Assembly (NCBI RefSeq): GCF_000374525.1
Contig: NZ_KB894575.1
Location: forward strand, 310,001-374,000
Reading direction: 5' to 3'
Source: Amorphus coralli DSM 19760
GTDB lineage: Bacteria > Pseudomonadota > Alphaproteobacteria > Rhizobiales > Amorphaceae
Length of the DNA stretch: 64,000 nt
Under the pieces are notes generated by a model. The model saw nothing but the letters and a program-made list of their open reading frames with translations, searched no databases and had not been told where the DNA came from. The position numbers and the translations under genes are program-made. Below, piece by piece: positions 54,001 through 63,578 of the stretch (within the stretch, counting starts at the first letter, position 1; each line of letters starts with the position of its first letter).

Positions 54001-54248
54001 TCCGAGGTGGACTCGAAATACATCAGCCCCTCAACGCCGTTCAGCTCCTCCTCGATGGGTCGGGTGACGCTCTGGTAGAGGTCCTCCGGCGACGCCCCCG
54101 GATAGGTCGTCTGGATGGAGATCTGCGGTGGCGCGACCTTGGGATATTGCGAGATCGGCAGCTGCGGGATCGCGATGATGCCCGCGATCATGATGAAGAT
54201 CGCGATCACCCACGCGAAGATGGGTCGGTCGATGAAAAAACGTGGCAT
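51084..54248 (-). CDS. RND multidrug efflux permease (AcrB/HAE1 family)
   Basis: A 1054-residue inner-membrane pump. Helix 1 is followed by the large periplasmic porter domain beginning YPKVAPPQISIQTTYPGASP. Transmembrane helix 4 has the proton-relay pair in GILVDDAIVVIENVER. The second half repeats the fold, with GLIAIIGLSAKNAILIVEFA near the C-terminus. A membrane-fusion protein gene and a TetR gene lie upstream on the same strand. No outer-membrane factor gene is present, so a TolC-like protein encoded elsewhere is needed. Confidence 0.93.
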   Translation of the reverse strand: MPRFFIDRPIFAWVIAIFIMIAGIIAIPQLPISQYPKVAPPQISIQTTYPGASPEDLYQSVTRPIEEELNGVEGLMYFESTSEASGSVSITATFATGTSIDQAAVDVQNRIRRVEPSLPDVVQRQGIQVDQANSGFLMVVALTSTDGSVDPVGLGDYLTRNVIGEIRRVEGVGSAQLFSTQRAMRVWMDPDRMVGLDLTADDIVAAISAQNAQVAAGSIGAQPAPADQQISATVLVEGQLKTVGDFEAIVLRANPDGSTVRLGDVARVELGSESYNFSSRLNGQPAAAIGVQLSPKGNALSTSEAIRVKMEELSRYFPQGVEYDIPYDTSPFVEISIEKVLHTLIEAVVLVFLVMFLFLQSFRYTIIPAIVVPIALLGTCAVMLATGFSINVLTMFAMVLAIGILVDDAIVVIENVERIMASEGLGPRDATIKAMKQISGAIVGITLVLTAVFVPMAFFPGAVGVIYQQFSLTMVVSILFSGFLALSLTPALCATMLKPVKDHHERRGFFGWFNRNFSRLTRGYGKTVRGTTRYAGLFMIVYLGVVVGLGYLYVRMPTAFLPNEDQGYLLIDMQAPPDASANRTLDVIRTVEGIMQGEEAVEKVISILGFSFSGAGENAGLAFATLKDWSERGPEDSAQAIAQRANMQLFGIKDAISFALSPPPIQGLGTTSGFSFRLQDRGGLGQEALMDARDQLLAAAQGSAVVTGLRVEGLPDAPQVQLVIDREKANAFGVQFADINSAISANLGSSYVNDFPNAGRMQRVTVEATDRKRMKTSDLLDLHVRNVNGGMVPLSAFASVEWTRGPLQVVGYNGYPSVRISGQAAPGYSSGEAIAEMQRLAGELPTGFGYEWTGQSLQEIASGSQAPILIGLSILFVFLLLAALYESWAIPLSVMLVVPLGAIGAVLAVLMRDMGNDVYFKVGLIAIIGLSAKNAILIVEFAKELRDEGQDLWSAAREAAELRFRPILMTSLAFALGVTPMAIASGASAASQNAIGTGVLGGMISATILALLFVPVFFVFVMRLFGPGKTKTPVKAAEAAGETDSGAAGPEPAG

Positions 54249-54372
54249 GGCACCTGGCCCCTGCAGCCCGCCTCCGTCAGCCGCGCGCGGGCGCGACGGG
54301 GAAAGGCTCTCGGTTCAACACTGTCGGGCGTGACGGGTCGGTCCGGGTCGACGCGATCCGGACGCTGGCCCG

Positions 54373-55581
54373 CTAGCCGGCCTTCTTGGCGTCGGCTGCG
54401 GTCGGATCGCTTTCCGCGGTCCCATCCGGCTTCCACGGCTGCGGCGCGACCGGCGCGCCTGGCCCGATTTTCTGGAAGCCCTCGACGATCACCCTGTCGC
54501 CGGGCTGCAGGCCTTCGGAGATGATCCAGCGCTCGCCGACCACGCGTCCGGTCTCGACCGGCCGCGGCTCAACCTTGCTCTCGTCGTTGACCACGAACAG
54601 CTGGGCATTGCCGCCGGCGTCGTGACGCACCGCCTGCTGCGGCACGGCGAGCGCGTTCTCCTGCTGACCCTGCTCGATCTGCACGCGAACATAGAGGCCG
54701 GGAAGCAGGTCGCCGTCGGGGTTGGGGAACTCTGCGCGCAGAATGACCTGGCCGGTGGTGCGGTCCACCGTGGTTTCGGAGAAAAGCAGCCGGCCGGGAT
54801 GGCCGTACTCCGAGCCGTCGTCGAGCAGCAGCGCCACCGGCGCCTCGCCCGGATCCTTGGCCAGCGCGCCCATTTTCAGCGACTTGCGCAGCGCCATCAG
54901 GTCGCGCACCGACTGGGTGAAGTCTGCATAGACCGGATCGAGCTGCAGGATGGTGGCGAGCGGTTCGGTGTTGTTGGCGCTGACCAGCGCCCCCTCGGTG
55001 ATCAGCGCGCGGCCGATGCGTCCCGAGATCGGGGCCTTCACGTCGGCATATTCCAGGTCCAGCTGCGCCGCCTCCAGCTCGGCCTGCGCCACGGCGACGG
55101 TGGCGTCAGCCTGGGCCAGCGTTGCGTTCGCCGTCTCGTACGCCTGCGCGGCGATGACCTTGCGGTCGAGAAGCTGCTTCTGGCGATCCGCGCTTTGCTG
55201 GGCCCTCAGCTGCTCGGCCTTGGCCCGGGCGAGCGATGCCTCGGCCTGGGCAACAGCGACCTTGAACTTCGCCGGATCGATCTTGTAGAGAACGTCGCCC
55301 GCCTCGACCCGGCTGCCCTGGGTGAAGACCCGGTCGGTCACGATGCCGGAGACGCGCGGACGCACCTCCGCGATCCGCGTCGGCGAGATGCGGCCCGGCA
55401 GCTCGTCGATGATCGGGATGCGCTCCGGCTCCACGGTCACAATGGCAACGGGGGACGGCGGCCGCTGGGGCGCGGCGGCCGCGCCCTTCTCCTGGGCCTC
55501 GCCGCTGTCGTTGCAGGCGGCGAGAACGGGGGCCAGGCAAAGAATGGCGGCCAGCGCCAGCGGTAGATGGATCCGTGGCAT
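54373..55581 (-). CDS. RND efflux membrane-fusion lipoprotein
   Basis: A 402-residue periplasmic adaptor. The signal peptide ends in the lipobox LAAC (Cys at about residue 23), so it should be lipid-anchored. The barrel and lipoyl parts flank a coiled-coil hairpin (AQAEASLARAKAEQLRAQQS onwards). GGAGAA precedes the ATG. It bridges the pump and a TolC-type channel. Gap to the pump gene is 124 bases. Confidence 0.92.
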   Translation of the reverse strand: MPRIHLPLALAAILCLAPVLAACNDSGEAQEKGAAAAPQRPPSPVAIVTVEPERIPIIDELPGRISPTRIAEVRPRVSGIVTDRVFTQGSRVEAGDVLYKIDPAKFKVAVAQAEASLARAKAEQLRAQQSADRQKQLLDRKVIAAQAYETANATLAQADATVAVAQAELEAAQLDLEYADVKAPISGRIGRALITEGALVSANNTEPLATILQLDPVYADFTQSVRDLMALRKSLKMGALAKDPGEAPVALLLDDGSEYGHPGRLLFSETTVDRTTGQVILRAEFPNPDGDLLPGLYVRVQIEQGQQENALAVPQQAVRHDAGGNAQLFVVNDESKVEPRPVETGRVVGERWIISEGLQPGDRVIVEGFQKIGPGAPVAPQPWKPDGTAESDPTAADAKKAG

Positions 55582-55658
55582 GACGGTTCTCCGAGCGGCC
55601 CGCGCGGCGGTCGGGTCCGGCGCGGGCAAGCAATTGAAACGGGGGTGAGGGAGCGACC

Positions 55659-56249
55659 TCAGGCGACCTTCTTCGGCGCCACGAGCGGGACGCGGCCGGG
55701 AGACTGTTCGACCAGCCAGCCGATCTCCTCGACGAGTTCTTTCCGGTGCTCCGGATCGAACCGGTGGACGCCGAAATATTCCATGAGCTTGAGCCCCTCC
55801 AGCGCCAGGAAGGCGAGGAGAGCGCCATTCGGGTTCTTAGAGGTTTCGCGGATTTCCGAGATCGCGCCACCGACGGTGCTGCAGATCGGCTGGCGCAGAT
55901 CGCTGTCCTGGGCCATTGCGGCAGCGAGGCAGAGTGTAAAGGCCTGATCGTCCTCGGTCGCCGGGTCCGAGGCGGCGGCGATGCGGGTGCGCACGGCCAC
56001 GTCCGGCGTGTCCCCGAGCGCATCGCGGATTGCACCCACGCGCGCCTCCTCGGCGGCGATCTTGCGTTCCACCAGCGCCCGCATCAGCGCCGGCTTGGAC
56101 TTGTAGTCGTAGAGAACGCTGGCCTTGGAGATGCCGGCCTCGGCGGCCACGGCGTCGAGGGTCAGGCGTGCGACGCCGTCACGCTGGACGACGCACTGGG
56201 CGGCGTCGAGGACTGACTCGCGATCTATGGTGCGCTTGCGACCCATCAT
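55659..56249 (-). CDS. TetR-family regulator of the efflux operon
   Basis: A 196-residue repressor with helix-turn-helix at about 28-55 (LDAVAAEAGISKASVLYDY). It is first in the TetR-MFP-RND unit. The start could be either of two adjacent ATGs. The dyad AACCG-GA-CGGTT lies 19 bases upstream, suggesting autoregulation of the whole operon. Confidence 0.87.
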   Translation of the reverse strand: MMGRKRTIDRESVLDAAQCVVQRDGVARLTLDAVAAEAGISKASVLYDYKSKPALMRALVERKIAAEEARVGAIRDALGDTPDVAVRTRIAAASDPATEDDQAFTLCLAAAMAQDSDLRQPICSTVGGAISEIRETSKNPNGALLAFLALEGLKLMEYFGVHRFDPEHRKELVEEIGWLVEQSPGRVPLVAPKKVA

Positions 56250-56267
56250 TCCATCCGATTTATATCC

Positions 56268-56279
56268 AACCGGACGGTT
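56268..56279. promoter_or_regulatory. Candidate operator of the efflux TetR
   Basis: AACCG, GA, CGGTT: a perfect 5-bp-arm dyad in an AT-rich stretch before the TetR start, where a promoter is expected. Confidence 0.5.
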
Positions 56280-56392
56280 ATTTAATCGGGCGGCGAGATT
56301 ACGTCAATGCACCTGGTGCATCGCACAATCACAAATGATGTGAAGACCAGAAGAGACGGGCGGACCGGCGGCCCGCCCCGTTGTGGCGGCTG

Positions 56393-56938
56393 CTAGCCGC
56401 CGGCCTTCTCGTCGGCTGCACCCTGGCGGATGGAGCGCTCGATGATCGCTTCGGCTTCCGCCGCGCCTTCCCAGCCGGTCACCTCGACCCACTTGTTGGG
56501 CTCGAGATCCTTGTAGTGCTCGAAGAAATGCACGATCTGATCCAGCGTGATCTTCGGCAGGTCCTCGTAGCTGTGCACGTTCTCGTAGCGCTTGGTCAGC
56601 TTGGTGGTCGGGACTGCGATGATCTTCTCGTCCGCGCCGGCCTCGTCCTTCATCATCAGCACGCCGATCGGGCGGCAGTTCATCACCGCGCCCGGCGCGA
56701 TCGGACGCTGGTTGGCGATGATCACGTCCAGCGGATCGCCATCGTCGGCCAGCGTGTGCGGGACGAAACCGTAATTCCCCGGATAGCGCATCGGCGTGTA
56801 AAGGAACCGGTCGACCCAGAGCGTGCCGGATTCCTTGTGAAGCTCGTACTTGATCGGCTCGCCGCCGACCGGAACCTCGATGATGACGTTGATGTCCTTG
56901 GGCGGATTGGATCCGGCGGGGATCGCCTCGATACGCAT
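56393..56938 (-). CDS. ppa: Inorganic pyrophosphatase (family I)
   Basis: A 181-residue soluble enzyme hydrolysing pyrophosphate to phosphate, driving biosynthesis. Family residues are clear: [23 protein letters not shown], the metal-binding DDGDPLDV, and [20 protein letters not shown] lies eight bases before the ATG. Length matches bacterial family I enzymes. An unusual GCGC-rich region lies upstream. Confidence 0.95.
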   Translation of the reverse strand: MRIEAIPAGSNPPKDINVIIEVPVGGEPIKYELHKESGTLWVDRFLYTPMRYPGNYGFVPHTLADDGDPLDVIIANQRPIAPGAVMNCRPIGVLMMKDEAGADEKIIAVPTTKLTKRYENVHSYEDLPKITLDQIVHFFEHYKDLEPNKWVEVTGWEGAAEAEAIIERSIRQGAADEKAGG

Positions 56939-57320
56939 GTTGGTGTCACCTTGTTGTTCTACGGCCGGCTGCAGCAACGCCGTGTCGCACTGCAATATCC
57001 CACCGCTCGCGTTGCCTTCAACCATGCCTCCCCCTGACGGACAAGGGGCGACGGGGACCTTTTTACGGCCAGCGTGAACGCCGATAGCGCCTTCGTCGGC
57101 CCTGCGCATGGAGCCATGTCAAATCCGGCGCGCGCAGACCTCGGACGCGCAGCCGCGCACCCGTGTCCGCGCAACACAGGCACGGGTGCCTGCGCAAGCC
57201 ATTGATCGAAAGGGTCATTCCAGACATCGCCATCGCCCCCGCGCGGATCTCAGCATGCGCAGGCGTGACTTGCGCGAACCCTGCGCAGTTTTGCGCGATC
57301 GTGCGCGATTTCGCGCAGGC
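56939..57320. promoter_or_regulatory. ppa upstream region with GCGC array
   Basis: No gene is seen in these 382 bases. It holds a 9-bp stem (57157-57165 with 57181-57189) and GCGC tetramers at 57257, 57272, 57283, 57293, 57303 and 57313, the last four exactly 10 bases apart. It should include the ppa promoter. Confidence 0.6.
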
Positions 57321-57866
57321 TCAGGAGGCGCTGCGCGAGCCCCCCTGGCGGGCGTGGCGGGCGGCGAAGCCGAAGGCGATCTTGGGCAGGTTGGCGGTGC
57401 CGATCGTCTCCTCGGCGGTGGCCACCGCGCGGCCGCCGAGACGGTTGTAGAAGTTGCAGGCCGCCTCGTTGTCCGACAGCGCCCAGACCACGAAGGAGCG
57501 CCGGCCCTCGTTGGCGAGCGCCGTGCGCGCGGCATCGAACAGGCGCCGGCCGAAGCCGAGCCCGGAATATTCCGGCTGGATGTAGAGTTCGTAGACCTCG
57601 CCCTTGTAGGGAAGGCTGCGGGCCCGGCTGGCGCCGAAGGTGACGTAGCCGCGCACCTCGTCACCCACTTCCAGGACCAGGATGGAGACGCGGCGCTGGA
57701 TGGCCCGCTCCCACCACGCGGGGCCGCGGCGGGCGATCATCCGCTCAAGTTCCGCCCCCGGCAGGACGCCGCGATAGGCATAGCGCCAAGCGTCGTCGTG
57801 GACCTCTGCGATGGCCGCAGCATCCACGAGCCTAGCCCGTCTTATGCCGATCGAACCCGTCTTCAT
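57321..57866 (-). CDS. GNAT-family N-acetyltransferase
   Basis: A 181-residue acetyltransferase. Motif A of the fold is YIQPEYSGLGFGRRLFDAA (acetyl-CoA binding Q/RxxGxG/A type, here GLGFGR). The C-terminal strand contains DNEAACNFYNRLGG. The acceptor is unknown. I prefer this ATG because an earlier one at 57920 would lie inside the typA terminator hairpin; neither has a strong Shine-Dalgarno. Confidence 0.83.
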   Translation of the reverse strand: MKTGSIGIRRARLVDAAAIAEVHDDAWRYAYRGVLPGAELERMIARRGPAWWERAIQRRVSILVLEVGDEVRGYVTFGASRARSLPYKGEVYELYIQPEYSGLGFGRRLFDAARTALANEGRRSFVVWALSDNEAACNFYNRLGGRAVATAEETIGTANLPKIAFGFAARHARQGGSRSAS

Positions 57867-57904
57867 GAAAGGAAGGGTAGCCCGACCTTCGCGGCGGGAA
57901 AAGA

Positions 57905-57937
57905 GAAAAGCCCGCGACATCTCTGCCGCGGGCTTTG
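57905..57937 (-). terminator. Rho-independent terminator of typA
   Basis: GCCCGCG (57910-57916) pairs with CGCGGGC (57927-57933). On the minus strand a TTTT run follows. It lies about 100 bases after the typA stop and can also work on the plus strand. Confidence 0.75.
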
Positions 57938-58035
57938 AGCACCGGTCCGCCGCCCGTCGGGGGAGGCGAAAATCCTTGCGAAGCCGGCGTGTTCACCCGG
58001 CTGTGGACGAGCCGGCGGCCCGTCGAGATCGCCGC

Positions 58036-59859
<1,824 letters not shown>

Positions 59860-60139
59860 GAAAGTGTCCGTCTGGATCCGCTCCCAAGCGTGCACGGCCG
59901 CGATGTCGGCTCGGGAGGATCTTGGTATGCGTCGAGTGGTGGCCGCTTCGTTCCAGAAACCGCCAGCGAGGCACCGCACCGGGAGGAAAACGGTCGTCGG
60001 GTCGGTCACGCGGCTGGAGGAACGGGTCGCCGGCACCGCGCGCGTCCTTCGCGCGTGCTGCAGCGCAGGATGCATAGCGGATCAGCGGCCACGGGGAAAG
60101 GCAAAACCGCGCGGCGACGCGGGCCCTCGCGCCGAAGGG

Positions 60140-60712
60140 TCAAGACGTCTCCCCATCCTCATTGCGAGGAACGGGGTAGGCCTCATCGCCGGGACCGGAC
60201 GGTGCATCGGGAGGCGGTGAGTATGCCTCGTCCAAGACAATAGCTTGCGAACTCCATCTGCAAGCCAGTGTCTGGAAGTTTCTGAATAGCGGTCCGTGGT
60301 AGCGCCACTCCCCCTTTGCGACATCCCATTTCCATCGCTCCCGCTGAATGAATTCGGCCGCCGCGTTCCAGTCGCGAACGAACGGACCCAACATCCAGTC
60401 GCGATAGAAGTCCGCGTCGAGAATCCTGTTGCAGATGCCGATCGCCACCAGTTCGTAGTGATTCAGGTAGTCGAGAACCGCCTGGCGCTCCTGCCGGTCC
60501 TTTTCCTCTCTGGGATTGTGCAGCCGGTAAAAGGAGCTCTGCCGACGGTGATAAGAAAAGACCGAATGCAAACCGCGATAGTGCGGCGTGGACTCGACCT
60601 TCTCGATCATGTCCAGCGTGGCACGCTGGCGGGCCGACGCCCGCGCCGACCGCACGCCGAAAATCGCAACGCAGAGTGACGCGATCAGAATGACGGGCGT
60701 GAGAAGAGACAT
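60140..60712 (-). CDS. DUF4760-type membrane-anchored protein
   Basis: About 190 residues: one N-terminal helix ([18 protein letters not shown]), then a soluble helical domain with [29 protein letters not shown] and [10 protein letters not shown]. This layout fits DUF4760, a family of unknown function. The start at 60712 puts the helix at the N-terminus. A GTG at 60784 would include a strong hairpin in the coding region, so it is less likely. Confidence 0.65.
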   Translation of the reverse strand: MSLLTPVILIASLCVAIFGVRSARASARQRATLDMIEKVESTPHYRGLHSVFSYHRRQSSFYRLHNPREEKDRQERQAVLDYLNHYELVAIGICNRILDADFYRDWMLGPFVRDWNAAAEFIQRERWKWDVAKGEWRYHGPLFRNFQTLACRWSSQAIVLDEAYSPPPDAPSGPGDEAYPVPRNEDGETS

Positions 60713-61132
60713 CCATCCAAAAGAAGAGGCGGCGCAAACGATGATCGTCTGCGCCGCCTCGAACGATTGTTCCGAACAGTGCACGGCCTAATCCCGTGCG
60801 CCTTCCCCGAGATTCATTGGAGAGTCTCCCTGATGGAGGAACCCAAGCTTGAAGAAATTGGACCAAAAACCACTTCAGGTGTCAACGTAAATTCGGTTTT
60901 CCGTCCAGCCGCGTCCAGATCGATATGGCGTTGGCCGCGTCCTATTCAACGGCTTCGCGATGCCCGGCGTCAGCATGTTCGATCACGTACGCGCTGACAA
61001 ATCAGAAGACGCGAGCGGACGCGGGTAGCGGCGGCGCGTGGACACTGGCCACCAGACGCGGTAAACGCGCGTCTGCCGTTCCGGCCCGCCCTTGGTGGGG
61101 GCGACTGCCGCGCGAACGGACACACGACGAAA
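60713..61132. promoter_or_regulatory. Divergent region, DUF4760 gene / asd
   Basis: These 420 bases hold no credible gene. They contain the hairpin at 60726-60760 and an 8-bp hairpin (CAGACGCG with CGCGTCTG, 61053-61075) about 60 bases before asd. The asd promoter should lie here but is not obvious. Confidence 0.5.
60726..60760 (-). other. Strong stem-loop before the DUF4760 gene
   Basis: GAGGCGGCGCA pairs with TGCGCCGCCTC, and inside it ACGAT with ATCGT, giving 16 pairs with a one-base mismatch. On the minus strand TTCTTTT follows, so it can be a leader attenuator or a terminator. Confidence 0.55.
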
Positions 61133-62179
61133 ATGAGCAATTCAATGGGCTACGTGATCGCAGTCGTCGGCGCGACAGGCAATGTCGGCCGGGAAATCCT
61201 GGACATCCTTTCCGAGCGCGGCTTCCCCGCGGACCGGGTCATCCCGGTCGCGTCCCGCCGCAGCCAGGGCACCGAGGTCTCCTACGGCGACACGACGCTC
61301 AAAGTGGAGGCGCTGGAACACGTCGACTTCAGCCAGGTGGACCTGTGCCTGATGTCGGCTGGCGGCGCCATCGCCAAGGAATGGGCCCCGAAGATCGGCA
61401 AGGCCGGCGCGGTCGTCATCGACAACTCCTCGCAGTGGCGCACCGATCCGGACGTGCCGCTGATCGTGCCGGAAGTGAACGCCGACGCCATCGAGGGCTT
61501 CACCAAGAAGAACATCATCGCCAACCCGAACTGCTCCACGGCGCAGCTCGTCGTGGCGCTGAAGCCGCTGCACGACGCCGCCACCATCAAGCGGGTGGTC
61601 GTGGCGACCTACCAGTCGGTCTCCGGCGCCGGCAAGGACGCGATGGACGAGCTGTTCACCCAGACGCGGGCGGTGTTCGTTTCCGATCCGATCCAGGCGG
61701 AGAAGTTCCCCAAGCGCATCGCCTTCAACGCCATCCCCCAGATCGACGTCTTCATGGAAGACGGCTCGACCAAGGAGGAATGGAAGATGGTGGTCGAGAC
61801 CAAGAAGATCCTCGACCCGGCCATCAAGCTGTCGGCGACGTGCGTGCGGATCCCGGTGTTCATCTCGCATTCCGAGGCGGTGAACCTGGAATTCGAGAAT
61901 CCGATCACGGCCGAAGAGGCCCGCGACATCCTGCGCGAGGCGCCGGGCTGTCTGGTCGTCGACAAGCACGAGCCGGGCGGCTACGTGACGCCCTACGAGG
62001 CCGCCGGCGAGGACGCGACCTACATCAGCCGCATCCGCGAGGACATCACGGTGGAGAACGGCCTGTCGATGTGGGTGGTCTCCGACAATCTGCGCAAGGG
62101 CGCGGCGCTGAACACGGTCCAGATCGCCGAGCTGCTGGTGAACCGCAAGCTGGTCACGCCGCGCAAGGAAGCCGCCTGA
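61133..62179 (+). CDS. asd: Aspartate-semialdehyde dehydrogenase
   Basis: A 348-residue NADP enzyme converting aspartyl phosphate to aspartate semialdehyde for lysine, threonine, methionine and diaminopimelate. The nucleotide motif is VVGATGNVGR at 11-20; the catalytic Cys134 lies in NPNCSTAQL; the active-site His is in FISHSEAVNLEF. The ATG at 61133 or the one four codons later could be used. Confidence 0.95.
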   Translation: MSNSMGYVIAVVGATGNVGREILDILSERGFPADRVIPVASRRSQGTEVSYGDTTLKVEALEHVDFSQVDLCLMSAGGAIAKEWAPKIGKAGAVVIDNSSQWRTDPDVPLIVPEVNADAIEGFTKKNIIANPNCSTAQLVVALKPLHDAATIKRVVVATYQSVSGAGKDAMDELFTQTRAVFVSDPIQAEKFPKRIAFNAIPQIDVFMEDGSTKEEWKMVVETKKILDPAIKLSATCVRIPVFISHSEAVNLEFENPITAEEARDILREAPGCLVVDKHEPGGYVTPYEAAGEDATYISRIREDITVENGLSMWVVSDNLRKGAALNTVQIAELLVNRKLVTPRKEAA

Positions 62180-62232
62180 GGCTCCGGGCTTCCCGGCGGG
62201 CGGTACGCTCGCCCCTCATTGCATGCAACGCG

Positions 62233-62258
62233 AAGGCGGCCGGCAACGGCCGCCTTTT
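62233..62258 (+). terminator. Rho-independent terminator after asd
   Basis: AAGGCGGCCG, loop GCAA, CGGCCGCCTTTT: a 10-bp stem with a T-run, 53 bases after the asd stop. Confidence 0.88.
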
Positions 62259-62423
62259 GCATTTAGGGCCATCCAACCGGGCAGCGCGCAGCCTGTCGCC
62301 ACGCCGGGTTGTCTTCCCGGTGCTTTGCTCCCCACTATGGACCGACCAACGATGGAACGCGTTCGCCCCGCCGGCGATTGACCGCGACGGGACAGAAGAC
62401 GCGCTACACAGGGAGCACGCTCG

Positions 62424-63548
62424 ATGAACCACTCCGTCGCCCGCGACATCAAGGCCGCCGTGATCCGCGAGGAAGGGGCCGAATTCACGCTGGAAGACCT
62501 GAGGCTCGGTGCGCCGGGACCGCTGGAAGTCATGGTGCGCGTGGTCGCCGCCGGCATGTGCCACACCGACCTGATCATCCGCGACCAGTACTACCCGACG
62601 CCGCTGCCGGTGGTTCTGGGTCACGAGGGCTCCGGCATCGTGGAGGCCGTCGGCGACGCCGTGACGGCCTTTGAGCCTGGCGACCACGTGGTCATGAGCT
62701 TCATGTCGTGCGGGATCTGCCATCCCTGCCAGAGCGGCCATCCCTGCCATTGCGACGACTTCTTTGCCCTCAATTTCGGCGGATGCCGCAAGGACGGCTC
62801 GACGGCGGTCGCGGAGCGGGACGGCGACCCGATCCACGACCATTTCTTCGGACAGTCCTCCTTCTCCACCTACGCCATCGCGCACCAGCGCAACCTGGTG
62901 AAGGTGGATGCGGACGCCCCGCTGGAGCTGCTCGGTCCGCTGGGCTGCGGCATCCAGACCGGTGCCGGCGCGGTACTGAACTCGCTCGGGGTCGGGGCAG
63001 GCCAGAGCTTCGCCTCGTTCGGCGCCGGCGCGGTGGGCCTCAGCGCGGTGATGGCGGCCAAGGTCGCCGGTGCCACCACCATCATCGCCGTGGACGTTCA
63101 GCCGAACCGGCTGGAGCTGGCGAAGGACTGCGGCGCGACGCACACGATCAACTCCAAGGAGACCGATCCGGTGGAGGCGATCCGCGAGATCACCGGCGGC
63201 GGCGCCGACTACACGCTGGAATCGAGCGGCATCCCCGAAGTGTTGCGTCAGGCGGTCGACGCACTGGGCACCATGGGCACGTGCGGCATCGTCGGCGCCC
63301 CGAAACTCGGTGTCGAGGCGGGCTTCGACGTGAACAGCGTGATGATCCCGGGCAAGCGGATCATGGGCATCGTGGAAGGCTCCAGCGTGCCGCAGATCTT
63401 CATTCCGCACCTGGTGGAACTGCAGCGTCAGGGCCGCTTTCCGTTCGAGAAGCTGGTCAAGTTCTACGACTTCGACCAGATCAACCAGGCGGTGGAGGAT
63501 TCCGAAGCCGGGCGCACCATCAAGCCGATCCTGCGAATGCCGCAATAG
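62424..63548 (+). CDS. Zinc-dependent alcohol dehydrogenase (aryl-alcohol/class III type)
   Basis: A 374-residue medium-chain dehydrogenase. Catalytic zinc ligands are Cys in GMCHTD and His in GHEGSGIVEAVG; the structural zinc site is CGICHPCQSGHPCHC. The nucleotide fold has GAGAVGLSAV. The long substrate loop and GCGIQTGAG resemble benzyl-alcohol and class III enzymes. It may oxidise an aryl or other primary alcohol with NAD. It stands alone after the asd terminator. Confidence 0.88.
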   Translation: MNHSVARDIKAAVIREEGAEFTLEDLRLGAPGPLEVMVRVVAAGMCHTDLIIRDQYYPTPLPVVLGHEGSGIVEAVGDAVTAFEPGDHVVMSFMSCGICHPCQSGHPCHCDDFFALNFGGCRKDGSTAVAERDGDPIHDHFFGQSSFSTYAIAHQRNLVKVDADAPLELLGPLGCGIQTGAGAVLNSLGVGAGQSFASFGAGAVGLSAVMAAKVAGATTIIAVDVQPNRLELAKDCGATHTINSKETDPVEAIREITGGGADYTLESSGIPEVLRQAVDALGTMGTCGIVGAPKLGVEAGFDVNSVMIPGKRIMGIVEGSSVPQIFIPHLVELQRQGRFPFEKLVKFYDFDQINQAVEDSEAGRTIKPILRMPQ

Positions 63549-63578
63549 GCGAGACGCGCGCCTGGCAGAAGCGGCCGG

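Noticed and set aside
51024-54524. A 1166-codon open frame on the plus strand opposite the RND pump gene.
   Set aside because: It is antisense to a gene with clear RND motifs and is rich in His, Arg, Asp and Gly, typical of GC-rich antisense frames. No family motif is seen.
57867-57920. Starting the GNAT gene at 57920.
   Set aside because: The start would sit in the loop and stem of the typA terminator; the added residues are unlike the family.
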